A DNA stretch of 59,668 nucleotides from a virus: IMG/VR virus record IMGVR_UViG_3300031862_000785, positions 1 through 59,668 of that record; one strand, 5' to 3'. Position numbers and translations under genes: made by a program. Of this stretch, positions 29,935 to 38,287 are shown in pieces. A model generated the notes under the pieces. That model was given only the letters and a program-made list of their open reading frames with translations, was not told the origin of the DNA and ran no database searches. Position 1 is the stretch's first letter; the number at the start of each line of letters is the position of its first letter.

Positions 29935-29957
29935 AGTTTCACCGTCTCGGTGAAACT
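29935..29957. promoter_or_regulatory. Perfect palindrome, candidate operator of the AbiE operon
   Basis: AGTTTCACCG (29935-29944) and CGGTGAAACT (29948-29957) are perfect 10-base inverted repeats separated by TCT. They overlap the -10 element and predicted transcription start of the AbiE promoter. AbiEi-type antitoxins are known to repress their own operons. Confidence 0.75.
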
Positions 29958-29983
29958 ATACCATATACCGAAACAATGGTCAA
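29955..29983 (-). promoter_or_regulatory. Promoter of the AbiE-type operon
   Basis: TTGACC (29983-29978), a 17-base spacer, TATAGT (29960-29955). It transcribes the AbiEi-like, AbiEii-like and TIM-barrel genes. Confidence 0.8.
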
Positions 29984-30046
29984 GATAGCTGGAGCAGGGT
30001 GGGCCAGGAATTCGGGAGCCAGGCATGCAGGCTCGCGTGATTGCCG

Positions 30047-30307
30047 TCACCTGACGAGCTTGATCTTCTTCACCGCCGCCTCCGACAACCGCAGCCGCAC
30101 CAGGTCTGGGTCGCCCGCGTGCACGTCGAGTTCCTCGATGGTGCAGTAGGGATTCTCGGCGAAGAAGTCCAGCAGCGCCGCCTGGGCGGCGGAGACGACT
30201 CGCAGCTCACAACCGGCGGGCAGTTTCACTGGCAACTCGCCGCTGATCTGGAGGAGGGCCTCTCCCAGAGACTTGAGACTCGTGGCTGGTGCTTTCAACG
30301 TTTGCAT
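30047..30307 (-). CDS. Hypothetical protein after terminase
   Basis: An 86-residue protein from ATG 30307, which starts just past the terminase stop at 30318. It has an LKSLGEALLQISGELPVKLPAG strand-helix pattern, LLDFFAENPY and a C-terminal LRLSEAAVKKIKLV helix. No family recognised. Position suggests a packaging or head-assembly accessory. Confidence 0.6.
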   Translation of the reverse strand: MQTLKAPATSLKSLGEALLQISGELPVKLPAGCELRVVSAAQAALLDFFAENPYCTIEELDVHAGDPDLVRLRLSEAAVKKIKLVR

Positions 30308-30317
30308 TGCCTCTTCC

Positions 30318-31940
30318 CTACCATCCCGCCGGTCGTTGAGTCGTGCCGCGAGACACACCCCGCTTGCGCGCTTGCCAGGCGATCCCGGCTGCCATCACCC
30401 GGTCGTCGAACTTGCCCTCCTGCGCCTCCTGCGAACCCGTGTCTGTCGTGACGAAGGTTAAGCACTCGTCGACCAGGTCGGGCGAGTGAACCAAGGGATG
30501 CTCGCCTGCGATTGCCGCCGCCAGGTCATCTACCAGGATGGGCTTGGTGGCCTGGTCGGTGGGCCAGCCGAGCATGGGCTTCCCTTTGCCCGTCTGGTCG
30601 TAGCGCACGTGGTAGTAGAGCCGCGGGTAGCGGCAGACGTTGCGCAGCGTGTTCAGCGTCGAGTGCCCGTGGTTGTTACGCTCGACCGCTACCGTCGCCA
30701 GGTTGTAGAAACGGCCCAGAGCGTCCAGCAGGCAGCCGAAGCGATCCGGCGCAATGCGCCCGTGGAGTTCGGCGACTTGCTCCCCGGTCTCCCGGTCAAC
30801 CACACAGGCACAGGAGGCGTCGCCGCCGGCCAATCCCTCGCCCACGTCCGCACCGACGACGTAGAGCCGCCCCTTCTCGGGTCGCTTCCACACCGACAGC
30901 CGGGCCGGCGCAACCCCGATGTCCTGCCCTCGCGCATCCTTGAGGGCAGCCAGCATCTTTGGCGCGGGCTCGGCGACGATGCGAGCCTGGATTGCCAGCA
31001 GCGACTGGGTGTCGAAGCAGCAGCGCCCGCTGGCGAGGAAGCAAGTCACATCATCCTCAGGGTATTCGGCCTTGAAGCGGTCTCGAAGCTGCCGCTGCTT
31101 ATCGCGCCGCCAACGAATCTGATCGTCGTCGAGGCTCCACGCGCGTTTGAGCCGCGTCTCCTCCTGGCTGAGGTCGGTCAGTGGCTCGCCCGCGATCCGA
31201 TAGGCCGGGTCTTCCCACCAGACATAGAACGCCGTCGCAAAGTCATTGCCGCCGCTTTTGGCCTCGGTCCAAAGGCTGTGAAAGAAGTTGCCCATCCCAT
31301 TTGCGGTGGACTCGATGACGATTCGGCCACCGGTGGGAACCGCTTCCGTCAGCGCAGTCAGGGCTTCTTCAGGCTTCGGCCAGAAGGCGAACTCCGAGCA
31401 GTGCAGGTTGTTGATGGTCTGGCCCCGTCCGAACGTCAGGCTGCCGGCGGTGCCCACGTAGAACTGGCTGTTGATCTTCGGCCACAGGAACTCTCTGCGG
31501 TTGGAGAAACGAGGCGGCCCTACTCGTCGGCGCTCCTCCTCTGGCAGCCGCTCCCAGAACAACTGCACGATGCGGAAGATCTTCTCGCTGGAATCGGTAT
31601 CGTGCGCCACGATCACCGAAGTCGTATTCAGTCGCAGCAAGGTGTCCGCGAAGAACAAGCCGCAGATCAGCGTCGTGAAGCCGAGCTGCCGCGGCTTCAG
31701 AATCATGTCCCGAAGCGTGCGGTGAGCCCAGTAATCTACCTGGGCCGCGTTGAGCAGGAACGGAATCACTCGTCTATCCTTCGTGCGAATCCACAGGTTC
31801 GCTTCGATCCACGGCCTGGGATTCCGCCGCTCCTCCAGCAGGGCCGCCAGCCGGGCCTCCAGCGCCTCTCGCACACGCGCGGAGGAAGGTAAGGGCAGAT
31901 TCGGCCTCGCTGTCGCTGAGTTGTCGCAAATCGAGGTCAC
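30318..31940 (-). CDS. Terminase large subunit
   Basis: A 540-residue protein. GTG 31940 (or TTG 31943) is supported by GGAGGAGGTG just upstream, although this gives a 167-base overlap with the small subunit gene. The ATPase domain shows MILKPRQLGFTT (Walker A variant), NNLHCSEFAFW (Walker B-like) and VIESTANGMGN (coupling motif). The nuclease domain shows YVVGADVGEGLAGGDASCA, TVAVERNNHG, and a late acidic site in GKFDDRVMAAGIAW. These define a headful- or cos-type large terminase. Confidence 0.9.
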   Translation of the reverse strand: MTSICDNSATARPNLPLPSSARVREALEARLAALLEERRNPRPWIEANLWIRTKDRRVIPFLLNAAQVDYWAHRTLRDMILKPRQLGFTTLICGLFFADTLLRLNTTSVIVAHDTDSSEKIFRIVQLFWERLPEEERRRVGPPRFSNRREFLWPKINSQFYVGTAGSLTFGRGQTINNLHCSEFAFWPKPEEALTALTEAVPTGGRIVIESTANGMGNFFHSLWTEAKSGGNDFATAFYVWWEDPAYRIAGEPLTDLSQEETRLKRAWSLDDDQIRWRRDKQRQLRDRFKAEYPEDDVTCFLASGRCCFDTQSLLAIQARIVAEPAPKMLAALKDARGQDIGVAPARLSVWKRPEKGRLYVVGADVGEGLAGGDASCACVVDRETGEQVAELHGRIAPDRFGCLLDALGRFYNLATVAVERNNHGHSTLNTLRNVCRYPRLYYHVRYDQTGKGKPMLGWPTDQATKPILVDDLAAAIAGEHPLVHSPDLVDECLTFVTTDTGSQEAQEGKFDDRVMAAGIAWQARKRGVSRGTTQRPAGW

Positions 31941-32343
31941 CAAGCAACACCTCCTCCGGAACCTTCTTCATCAGTCCAAGGGACTGCAGGATGCGCAGCC
32001 GTTCCCCGATGGATTTGAGAACGAGATTGAGATAGCCCACCCGCGCCAGCGAGCCGTCGGGAGCGGCCATGCAGTCGGTCCAGGCCTGCCGCACGATGGC
32101 GTCCAACTCCGAGACCGCCTGCAGACCGGCGTCCACCACCGCTTTCTCTGAAGCCGCCGAAAGGGCCACCGCGGACTGCCCGCGCGCTCGCATCGCCGCC
32201 AGGTCGCGGGTGATGGTGCGCCGAGAGATGTTCATGAGCTGGCCGACCTCGTGTTCGGTCAGTTTGCGCACCACGCGCAAGTGCCAGACCCGTTCTTGCC
32301 GGCGCGCAATCGCCTCCCGTTCTTCCGGCGTCCCTCGCGGCAT
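31774..32343 (-). CDS. Terminase small subunit-like protein
   Basis: A 189-residue protein. The N-terminal 60 residues contain a helix-turn-helix (HEVGQLMNISRRTITRDLAA) suited to recognising the packaging site. The centre is helical (LQAVSELDAIVRQAWTDC, YLNLVLKSIGERLRILQSLG). The C-terminus is Ala/Gly/Pro low-complexity (GGPAGGPAGG). Directly upstream of and overlapping the large subunit gene. Confidence 0.78.
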   Translation of the reverse strand: MPRGTPEEREAIARRQERVWHLRVVRKLTEHEVGQLMNISRRTITRDLAAMRARGQSAVALSAASEKAVVDAGLQAVSELDAIVRQAWTDCMAAPDGSLARVGYLNLVLKSIGERLRILQSLGLMKKVPEEVLLGDLDLRQLSDSEAESALTFLRACARGAGGPAGGPAGGAAESQAVDRSEPVDSHEG

Positions 32344-32380
32344 CAGCTCATCACCCCCCTGGGCGCGTCATTTTGCGCCA

Positions 32381-33718
32381 TTATCCCGCCTCCGGGCGCC
32401 TGGGAAACCGCGCCCCGTCGCCCGCGCGGATCGCCTCCTTGCCCGTCATCCGTTGCCAGCGCTCGATGGTGACGTCGCAATAGGCCGGCTGCAATTCGAC
32501 CGCGCGGCAGCGTCGTCCCAGCCGTTCGGCCGCGATGAGCGTCGTGCCCGCGCCGCAGAACGGCTCCAGGATGAGACCGCCCGGATCGGAGTGCAACTTC
32601 AGGCACCGCTCCGGCAACTCCACCGGAAACATCGCCGGGTGCACGTCGTTCGCGGGCACCGTGTTAATCTTCCAGACGCCTGCATATCCCCAGGCCTTGC
32701 GCTCCCCCTGGGTCAGCCGTTGCACGAAGCGATGCTGCGCCCGGGCGAAAGCCGTGACGAAGGCGTAGGGTCGCTCCTCGGGCATTTCCAGCGTGGCGGT
32801 CTCATCCGCGAAGGTCGCCACATATTCATACTGCTGTGCCGGTTTGTTGGAGACGAGGTGATAGGGCCCCACCCCGAAGTTCAAGCCCTGCTTCTCCCAG
32901 ATGCGAATCCAGATGGGCCGCATCCCCGCCTGCATGAAGAGTTGAATGGAATAGGCGAGCGTGGGCTCGATGAACTGCGTGCCGGTGGCATATAAGTCCA
33001 CCATCTGCCAGCAGACGATCTCGGCATACCGGCCCAGGTTCTCGATTACCGGCTTGACGGTCTCGAACCAGGGCGCGATGCCCTTCTCTTCATATTCCTT
33101 GCCCACACCATACGGAGGCGAGGTGATAGCCAGTTGGGCTTTGCTGCCTTCCAGAAGTAACTCCAACGTGTCCGGATCGCGGGCATCCCCGCAGATCAGC
33201 CGGTGCTCGCCCAGCTCCCAGATGTCTCCACTCTGGGTGAAGGGCTCGGCTGGCGGCTCACCCGGGCCCGGGTCGATCATCCCGGATTCCTGTCCGGTCT
33301 CCAGACGGGAGAGAAGCTCACGCAGCGAATCTTCATCCCAGCCGGTGGAATCCAGCGTGCCCGCCTGCTGGCGCTCCTGCAGCAGTCGAGCCAGGATCTG
33401 CTCGTCGTCAACTGCGAGACGGACTGTCTCGTTGTCATCGAGCAGGTAGGCTCCCGGATTGCTGCCGGTATAAACCTTGACCGCCACTTCGAGCCAGCCA
33501 GCAGCCTTTGCGGCCACGAGCACCCCATGCCCTGCCAAGATCACACCCTCCGGTGTCACCACGATGGGCTTCTGCTGGCCGTGGCGCAGCAGACTCGCTC
33601 GCAGCACCTGTATCTGCTCCGGCGGATGCGAGCGGTAATTGCGAGGGTTGGCCTGCAGGCGCGCGATAGGCCAGAGTTCCACTTCGTATTCGATGTCGGC
33701 TGCTGCTCGCTCAGTCAT
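32381..33718 (-). CDS. ParB-like domain fused to a DNA methyltransferase
   Basis: A 445-residue protein from ATG 33718. Residues about 10-110 are a ParB/Srx-like domain (PRNYRSHPPEQIQVLRAS, ILAGHGVLVAAKAAG). Residues about 165-435 form an amino-methyltransferase with TSPPYGVG (motif IV) before EPFCGAGTTLIAAERLG (motif I), the beta-class order for N6-adenine or N4-cytosine methylation. This fusion is common in phages. It overlaps the preceding ParB-like gene by eight bases. Likely protects phage DNA or marks a site for packaging or replication. Confidence 0.85.
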   Translation of the reverse strand: MTERAAADIEYEVELWPIARLQANPRNYRSHPPEQIQVLRASLLRHGQQKPIVVTPEGVILAGHGVLVAAKAAGWLEVAVKVYTGSNPGAYLLDDNETVRLAVDDEQILARLLQERQQAGTLDSTGWDEDSLRELLSRLETGQESGMIDPGPGEPPAEPFTQSGDIWELGEHRLICGDARDPDTLELLLEGSKAQLAITSPPYGVGKEYEEKGIAPWFETVKPVIENLGRYAEIVCWQMVDLYATGTQFIEPTLAYSIQLFMQAGMRPIWIRIWEKQGLNFGVGPYHLVSNKPAQQYEYVATFADETATLEMPEERPYAFVTAFARAQHRFVQRLTQGERKAWGYAGVWKINTVPANDVHPAMFPVELPERCLKLHSDPGGLILEPFCGAGTTLIAAERLGRRCRAVELQPAYCDVTIERWQRMTGKEAIRAGDGARFPRRPEAG

Positions 33719-34385
33719 CGCCTGTCTCCGCCTCTGCCCTCTCTTCTGAACAAGCCTGCCCCGATACGAAGTGGCTGCAGATCGCCGCCAGGCATTCCCC
33801 CCGCCGTGCGCCTTTTCCCAGTTGCTGTTTCGCCTGACGCATGGCCGCCTCGAAGTAGTCATGCTCCTTGCCCAACAGCACGACCGTCACCGGAACAGGC
33901 GCTTCTGCCGCCTCCCGCATGGCCTGTTCCTCCAGCTTGCCTTGCAGGTCGGCCGGAAGCTTCAGCAGCTCCAGCGAATCCCGCAGTTGGCTCTCCGACC
34001 AGGGCAGCATGTTCGCCAGGTCATCCACCGAGTAGGTGCGGTTCAGATTATGCACCAGGTTGGCGAGCCGGACCGGGACCGGCTGGCCGCGCAGGTAGTT
34101 GAGTTGCAGTCCTCTGACTTTCGCTTCTTCAGGCGAGATGTGCCAGACCTCACAGGGCAACTCCTCCAGGCCGAGGTCGCCGGCTGCCTTCCACCGGTGG
34201 TAGCCGTCAACCAGCAGGAACTCGCCTTCGCGGTCTGGATCGGGCATGACCTTGAGCGGCTCCATGATGCCCTTCTCCCGAATGCTCTCCACCAGCTTCG
34301 GATAGTTGGCTGGGTCGAACGCGTTGGCGTTCCAGTCATTGGGTCGAATGCGCTCTCGCAAGATCATCTCAGGCACGGTCCACAC
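33711..34385 (-). CDS. ParB-like nuclease domain protein
   Basis: A 224-residue protein with ParB N-terminal features: FDPANYPKLVESIREKGIME, LLVDGYHRWKAAGDLGLEE and LPCEVW. A helix-turn-helix-like central region follows (SVDDLANMLPWSESQLRDSLE), then a helical tail. It is coded immediately before a ParB-methyltransferase fusion, so both may bind the same kind of site. Confidence 0.8.
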   Translation of the reverse strand: MWTVPEMILRERIRPNDWNANAFDPANYPKLVESIREKGIMEPLKVMPDPDREGEFLLVDGYHRWKAAGDLGLEELPCEVWHISPEEAKVRGLQLNYLRGQPVPVRLANLVHNLNRTYSVDDLANMLPWSESQLRDSLELLKLPADLQGKLEEQAMREAAEAPVPVTVVLLGKEHDYFEAAMRQAKQQLGKGARRGECLAAICSHFVSGQACSEERAEAETGDD

Positions 34386-34713
34386 CTCCCGAAAGCAGAC
34401 TCTCCAGGTCGTCCGTGATCAACAGACCCAACGTGACAGCCTCCTCATGCTCTCGCCGCGCTCCCTTGCTCTGCTCCCAGCCGGGCAGCAGTAGGATAGC
34501 GTCACAGGCTGCCAGCCACTCCATGCCCAGCCGCAGGAAGTCGTCGTAACCACACGTCTGCTCCCACCCAGCGGTCATCGTGTGCGGGCAGAACGGCGTG
34601 TGCCCTGCCTTGAGTAGCCGCTGCGCAGCCAGGCTCGCACGTCGAATGTTCTCCAGGCGCGACTCATCGCGTCCGTCTTGTGGGGTGTAGGGGCCTGCCA
34701 CGTAGACCTTCAT
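34369..34713 (-). CDS. DUF4406 protein (nucleoside deoxyribosyltransferase-like)
   Basis: A 114-residue protein starting at ATG 34713, overlapping the methylase stop (ATGA). It begins KVYVAGPYT, has CDAILLLPGWEQSKGARREHE and EAVTLGL. These are hallmarks of the DUF4406 branch of the nucleoside 2-deoxyribosyltransferase fold. Such phage proteins may process modified or excess nucleotides. Activity has not been shown for the family in general. Confidence 0.8.
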   Translation of the reverse strand: MKVYVAGPYTPQDGRDESRLENIRRASLAAQRLLKAGHTPFCPHTMTAGWEQTCGYDDFLRLGMEWLAACDAILLLPGWEQSKGARREHEEAVTLGLLITDDLESLLSGGVDRA

Positions 34714-35747
34714 CTCAGCATCTCTCCAGCGAGTATGATGAACTCGCGGTTCGCCTCCCGCTTTGCCTGGGTGGCCACCGCGTTCATGTGGGAGTAGGCG
34801 ATCTCCACTGCTCGCGTCGGACGGAAGCGCTCGACCGCCCCCCGCACCGCACCGAGGTCGGCCACCGCGTTCCCGTAAGAGATCACCCAGAGCGGGTAGG
34901 CTCCACACTGCTCCAGCAGCGAAGCGAAGTGGTTCAGCCCATTGCGCTCCGAAAACGCGCTCGTCTCATGGCGCTCTCCCAGTATCTCGTCCAGGACGCG
35001 ATATTCCTCCTCGTAGGAAAGCGTGCCGCTATAAGGCGGGTCGAGGTAAAGCACCTCTGCCCCCTCGCCGGCGCGGATGGTCTCCAGCGCATCGCCCTTC
35101 ATCGTCTGGCACGGCTGTGAGCCACGCGCTATCGCCCGGTTGATATCCTTTGCCAGCGCCCGCACTGCCGGCAGCGGGTGGCTCGCGTTGGCGGCGATAG
35201 CGTGCTTGTAGGTCGCCTTGATGTCGTCCCATCGCTCTTCTGCAAAGGGCCGGTTGAAGGCGCCCGGTGACGAAAACTTCGAGTGCGGCCGCAGCCAGTA
35301 GATGTACTTCACCAGCAGCAAGCGCAGCAACGCTTTCTTCATCTCGTCCTCGACCTGCTCGACAACCACAAAGGCATTGTCGAGAAAGCACGCCGCGGCC
35401 AGCGCGAAGCAGTCCGGCACATAGCGCTCCTCGATCAGGTGTCGGTTGCCCTCGGCTGGCACGAACAGCCGCAGCAGGTCTTCCTGGTTCAGCTTCACGC
35501 CGTCATTCTCAATCAGCGCCTTCCCGATAATCACGCTCCGCTCGGCCAGATCGGCACACAGCACGCCGAAGCCCTGCGCCTTCGCGTATAGGCTCACGCT
35601 GCCTCCGCCCAGGAACGGGTCGACCAGCCGCAGCGACGGCCATGTCTCGCGCGGATGCACCCGCGCTATCTCTCGGAAGATGCGCGGGCAAAGCCGCCTC
35701 TTCCCGCCGAAGTATGGTGGCAGCGCCTCAAAACCACGCCAGGGCAT
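34710..35747 (-). CDS. D12-class DNA adenine methyltransferase (Dam-like)
   Basis: A 345-residue protein from ATG 35747 (TGATG overlap upstream). Motifs appear in the alpha-class order: PPYFGGKRRL (motif X), VDPFLGGGSVSLYA (motif I) and YLDPPYSGTLSYEEEY (motif IV). DPPY indicates N6-adenine methylation, as in Dam and T4 Dam-type enzymes. It is one of three methyltransferases in this segment. Confidence 0.88.
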   Translation of the reverse strand: MPWRGFEALPPYFGGKRRLCPRIFREIARVHPRETWPSLRLVDPFLGGGSVSLYAKAQGFGVLCADLAERSVIIGKALIENDGVKLNQEDLLRLFVPAEGNRHLIEERYVPDCFALAAACFLDNAFVVVEQVEDEMKKALLRLLLVKYIYWLRPHSKFSSPGAFNRPFAEERWDDIKATYKHAIAANASHPLPAVRALAKDINRAIARGSQPCQTMKGDALETIRAGEGAEVLYLDPPYSGTLSYEEEYRVLDEILGERHETSAFSERNGLNHFASLLEQCGAYPLWVISYGNAVADLGAVRGAVERFRPTRAVEIAYSHMNAVATQAKREANREFIILAGEMLR

Positions 35748-35959
35748 CAGGCCGCCCTCCGCATCGCAGGTTGGAACAGATCGCAGCGCACTTCCTCGAA
35801 ATCCATCGCATCCAGCCACTCCTGCGGCAGCGCGTGCGGCTCGCCATCCATGCGGTGGCGCAGACAGGTTGCGTAGACTGCTCCGTTCACATGCACCCTC
35901 GGCCCCTGGTACCTGCATCGTGCACATTCGGTTTTCCGGTTGCAGCGTCTATTCATCAT
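35747..35959 (-). CDS. Small Cys-rich zinc-binding protein
   Basis: A 70-residue protein with CNRKTECARCRYQG and a later TCLRHRMDG, giving four or five Cys/His ligands of a probable zinc knuckle. ATG 35959 or 35956 begins it; the upstream extension overlaps the neighbouring gene. Its stop overlaps the methylase start as TGATG. Function unknown. Confidence 0.6.
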   Translation of the reverse strand: MMNRRCNRKTECARCRYQGPRVHVNGAVYATCLRHRMDGEPHALPQEWLDAMDFEEVRCDLFQPAMRRAA

Positions 35960-36257
35960 CGCCGCCCTTGACGCTCGGATCGCTACCATGCGCCAGCCAG
36001 ACCAGCCCGCACAGAGCGTAGCCCGCGATGTCGCTCAGCAGTTCTCGCCACTCTCCTTCCGGTGCCTCGCCGCGCTCCACGAAGGTATCGAATCTGGCCA
36101 GCTTGTCCTCCAGCCGCACCAGCAGGCCGGCGAGCCCGCGCTTCCGCCAGCACTTGAGAGCATCGGCACCGGCGTAGGCCGCATTGCGCTGACTCACCAG
36201 CATCGCTACGGCCTCAGTCTGTGCAGCCAATGCGCGCTTGAACTCCCTCCGACTCAT
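35949..36257 (-). CDS. DUF1599-like protein
   Basis: A 102-residue protein from ATG 36257, GAGG upstream. The sequence CWRKRGLAGLLVRLEDKLAR, ERGEAPEGEWRELLSDIAGY and ALCGLVWL matches the DUF1599 pattern (nucleotide modification-associated domain 1), found in phages near genes for DNA base modification. The family's biochemical role is not established. Confidence 0.7.
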   Translation of the reverse strand: MSRREFKRALAAQTEAVAMLVSQRNAAYAGADALKCWRKRGLAGLLVRLEDKLARFDTFVERGEAPEGEWRELLSDIAGYALCGLVWLAHGSDPSVKGGDDE

Positions 36258-36270
36258 TGCCGGGTTGACC

Positions 36271-37893
36271 TCAGTGCGTCGCATTCTCGAAGGCTCCAGC
36301 CAGCGACCGCTGCGCGGTCCGTCGTTTCATCTGCGCCTGATACTCATCGCAGATATCGATCCCAATCCACCACCGCCCCAGTTCCTCCGCCACCTTGAGC
36401 GTGGTGCCGCTGCCGGCAAAAGGATCGAGCACCAGCGCCGGACGTGTCGGCCAGCGCTCGAGGATCTCCGCCGGCCACCTGTCTGCTTCTATCTCTCCCG
36501 CGCCGGCGCACTCTGGGCACGGTTCGTCCACAGGTTCTCTCTGCAGTCGCACCAGGTGCGGGTTGTTCGCCTGGTAGGGCGACTTGTTCTGCTCGGCGGT
36601 GTTCGGGCCGGCCTCCGGATATTCCAGAGCTTGCCCGGTGCCGCCGCACTGTTCGCAGGTGACCACGACTTCCTCCGGCTGCCCATGACAGGTGCAGGTC
36701 GGCTGCCAGCCGAGCGTTGTGACGCGATACCTCGCAACCTTGCCGAGAGTGCTGGACTCGTCGCGCTCCTGCCCACCCGGCGGCCGACCCTTGGTCGAGT
36801 AGTTTCCGCCCGGCCCGTTCGGATAGCCGGTGTTATCGATCTCCCGTTGAGTCTGCCGCTGCCAGGGCGCGCCGCAGTCTGCACAGACCTTCGGCGGTGA
36901 TCCGGCCAGGATGCAGCGCCGGGGCAATTCGGGAGGGAAGACCGCAAAGTGCGCGCCGGGATAGCCGACGGTCGAGAATCGCCAGACTGAGCGCAGGTTT
37001 GCCCCAAGCGGATTCGGGCCCTTTTCCCGGATGCGACTCTTCGTATCACCAGGAGACTGAGCGAGAGTTCCCGCCGCGTCCTTCTGGTGGCGAGGGACGT
37101 AAGGTTCCCACGTCGTCTGTTCCGAATACGGTTCGCGCACCGCATCTGCGTCGTAGAAGTAGCGCTCGCTCTTCGCGAGCAAGAGCACGTATTCGTGTCC
37201 TTCGGTTGGACGATCCTTCACCGACTCGGGCATGGGGTTCAGCTTGTTCCAGATCACCACGGATCGTATCCACCACCCGTCCGCCTGCGCCGCTAGTGCC
37301 ACCCGAAACGGGATGAGACACATATCTTTCGGTTTGAGTGACGCGTGATTGCCCGTCATCGGCGGCCGATCGGTGAAGCCATCCCACGCCGCCCGGGGAA
37401 TGCGCTCCTGGTGCGAGGACCGCTGTCGCCCGCGTCGGCTGCCGTAGTTGCCCCAACTCCCGAAGAAGGTGTCGCCCAGGTTCCACCAGACCACTCCGTC
37501 GGGGCGCAGCACACGGCGGATCTCGCGCAGGACGTAGACCGTGTGCTCCACGTACATCTCTGGCGTGGGCTGCAGGCCGAACGGCCCGCGCCAGGCGCCG
37601 CACTTCGCGCACGCGGAGTCCTCTCGCCAGCGGGCCGCTTTCAGCCGCGCGGCGTTGCCTTCGCCGGCCTCACTGAAAGCCTCCCTGCTGCCCCTGGCGA
37701 GCGACTGCTCGGCGTAGTAGCGGCGCGAGGCCCACTCGTGCTCGCAGTCGGGATCGCCGCCCCACACCGCCTCCTGCTGGCCGTCATAGCGCCGTAGCCC
37801 CCAGTAGGGCGGGGACGTGACAACACACTGGACGCTCTCTGCCTCCATTTCTTGCAGCACATCCACGCAATGGCCTATTCGGACTTCCCGCAT
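36271..37893 (-). CDS. DNA methyltransferase with zinc-knuckle insertions
   Basis: A 540-residue protein. TSPPYWGLRRYDG (motif IV) near the N-terminus and LDPFAGSGTTLKVAEELGRW (motif I) near the C-terminus give the beta-class order. The intervening region has several CxxC pairs (CAKCG, CADCG, CTCHG, CEQCGGTG, CPECAGAGE), suggesting a zinc-binding target-recognition insert. Similar large phage methyltransferases usually methylate adenine N6 or cytosine N4. Confidence 0.85.
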   Translation of the reverse strand: MREVRIGHCVDVLQEMEAESVQCVVTSPPYWGLRRYDGQQEAVWGGDPDCEHEWASRRYYAEQSLARGSREAFSEAGEGNAARLKAARWREDSACAKCGAWRGPFGLQPTPEMYVEHTVYVLREIRRVLRPDGVVWWNLGDTFFGSWGNYGSRRGRQRSSHQERIPRAAWDGFTDRPPMTGNHASLKPKDMCLIPFRVALAAQADGWWIRSVVIWNKLNPMPESVKDRPTEGHEYVLLLAKSERYFYDADAVREPYSEQTTWEPYVPRHQKDAAGTLAQSPGDTKSRIREKGPNPLGANLRSVWRFSTVGYPGAHFAVFPPELPRRCILAGSPPKVCADCGAPWQRQTQREIDNTGYPNGPGGNYSTKGRPPGGQERDESSTLGKVARYRVTTLGWQPTCTCHGQPEEVVVTCEQCGGTGQALEYPEAGPNTAEQNKSPYQANNPHLVRLQREPVDEPCPECAGAGEIEADRWPAEILERWPTRPALVLDPFAGSGTTLKVAEELGRWWIGIDICDEYQAQMKRRTAQRSLAGAFENATH

Positions 37894-38228
37894 ATGGTCT
37901 CAGCGAGCTTGTTGTGAATCCGACAACGCAGGTGATCTCGCTCTCGGAGCAACTCGACAACCCTGTCTTCGAGCAAGCGGATGGTGGCGTCGCGCTCGCG
38001 GCACCCCAGACACGCCGTGCGCCAGAGCCTGCCACAGAGGAACGCCACTGGCAGCCCGCCGCATACGAGCGCGGTGATCACCCAGGCCGCCGCAGGCGAA
38101 AGGATGAACGCCCAGAAGTGCCAGTAGATATAGCCGAACACGTAGAACAGCATGAGAGCGAGGAAACCGGTTTCGGCGATACGCCCCCACCGCACACGAC
38201 GAACTGTCCTCCGGAATGTGGTCTGCAT
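37875..38228 (-). CDS. Two-segment membrane protein with coiled coil
   Basis: A 117-residue protein from ATG 38228. A basic N-terminus (FRRTVRRVRWGRI) is followed by two membrane segments (GFLALMLFYVFGYIYWHFW and AWVITALVCGGLPVAFLCG) and a charged C-terminal helix (RLLEDRVVELLRERDHLR). It follows a terminator and overlaps the methyltransferase start. A superinfection-exclusion or other membrane role is possible; no family recognised. Confidence 0.6.
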   Translation of the reverse strand: MQTTFRRTVRRVRWGRIAETGFLALMLFYVFGYIYWHFWAFILSPAAAWVITALVCGGLPVAFLCGRLWRTACLGCRERDATIRLLEDRVVELLRERDHLRCRIHNKLAETICGKSE

Positions 38229-38240
38229 AATGTCCTCGTG

Positions 38241-38274
38241 TGAAGAAGAACAGCCCCGGCCCGAAAGCCGGGGC
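38241..38274 (-). terminator. Terminator after the SbcC-like gene
   Basis: GCCCCGGC and GCCGGGGC (38253-38260 and 38267-38274) form an 8-bp stem with a six-base loop, followed on the minus strand by TGTTCTTCTTC. It separates the SbcDC operon from the methyltransferase operon. Confidence 0.75.
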
Positions 38275-38287
38275 GAGTCGCAGCAGT

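Noticed and set aside
32344-32380. Inverted GGCGC sequence before the terminase small subunit as a cos or pac site
   Set aside because: The arms are only five bases and nothing else marks a packaging site. Position alone is not enough.
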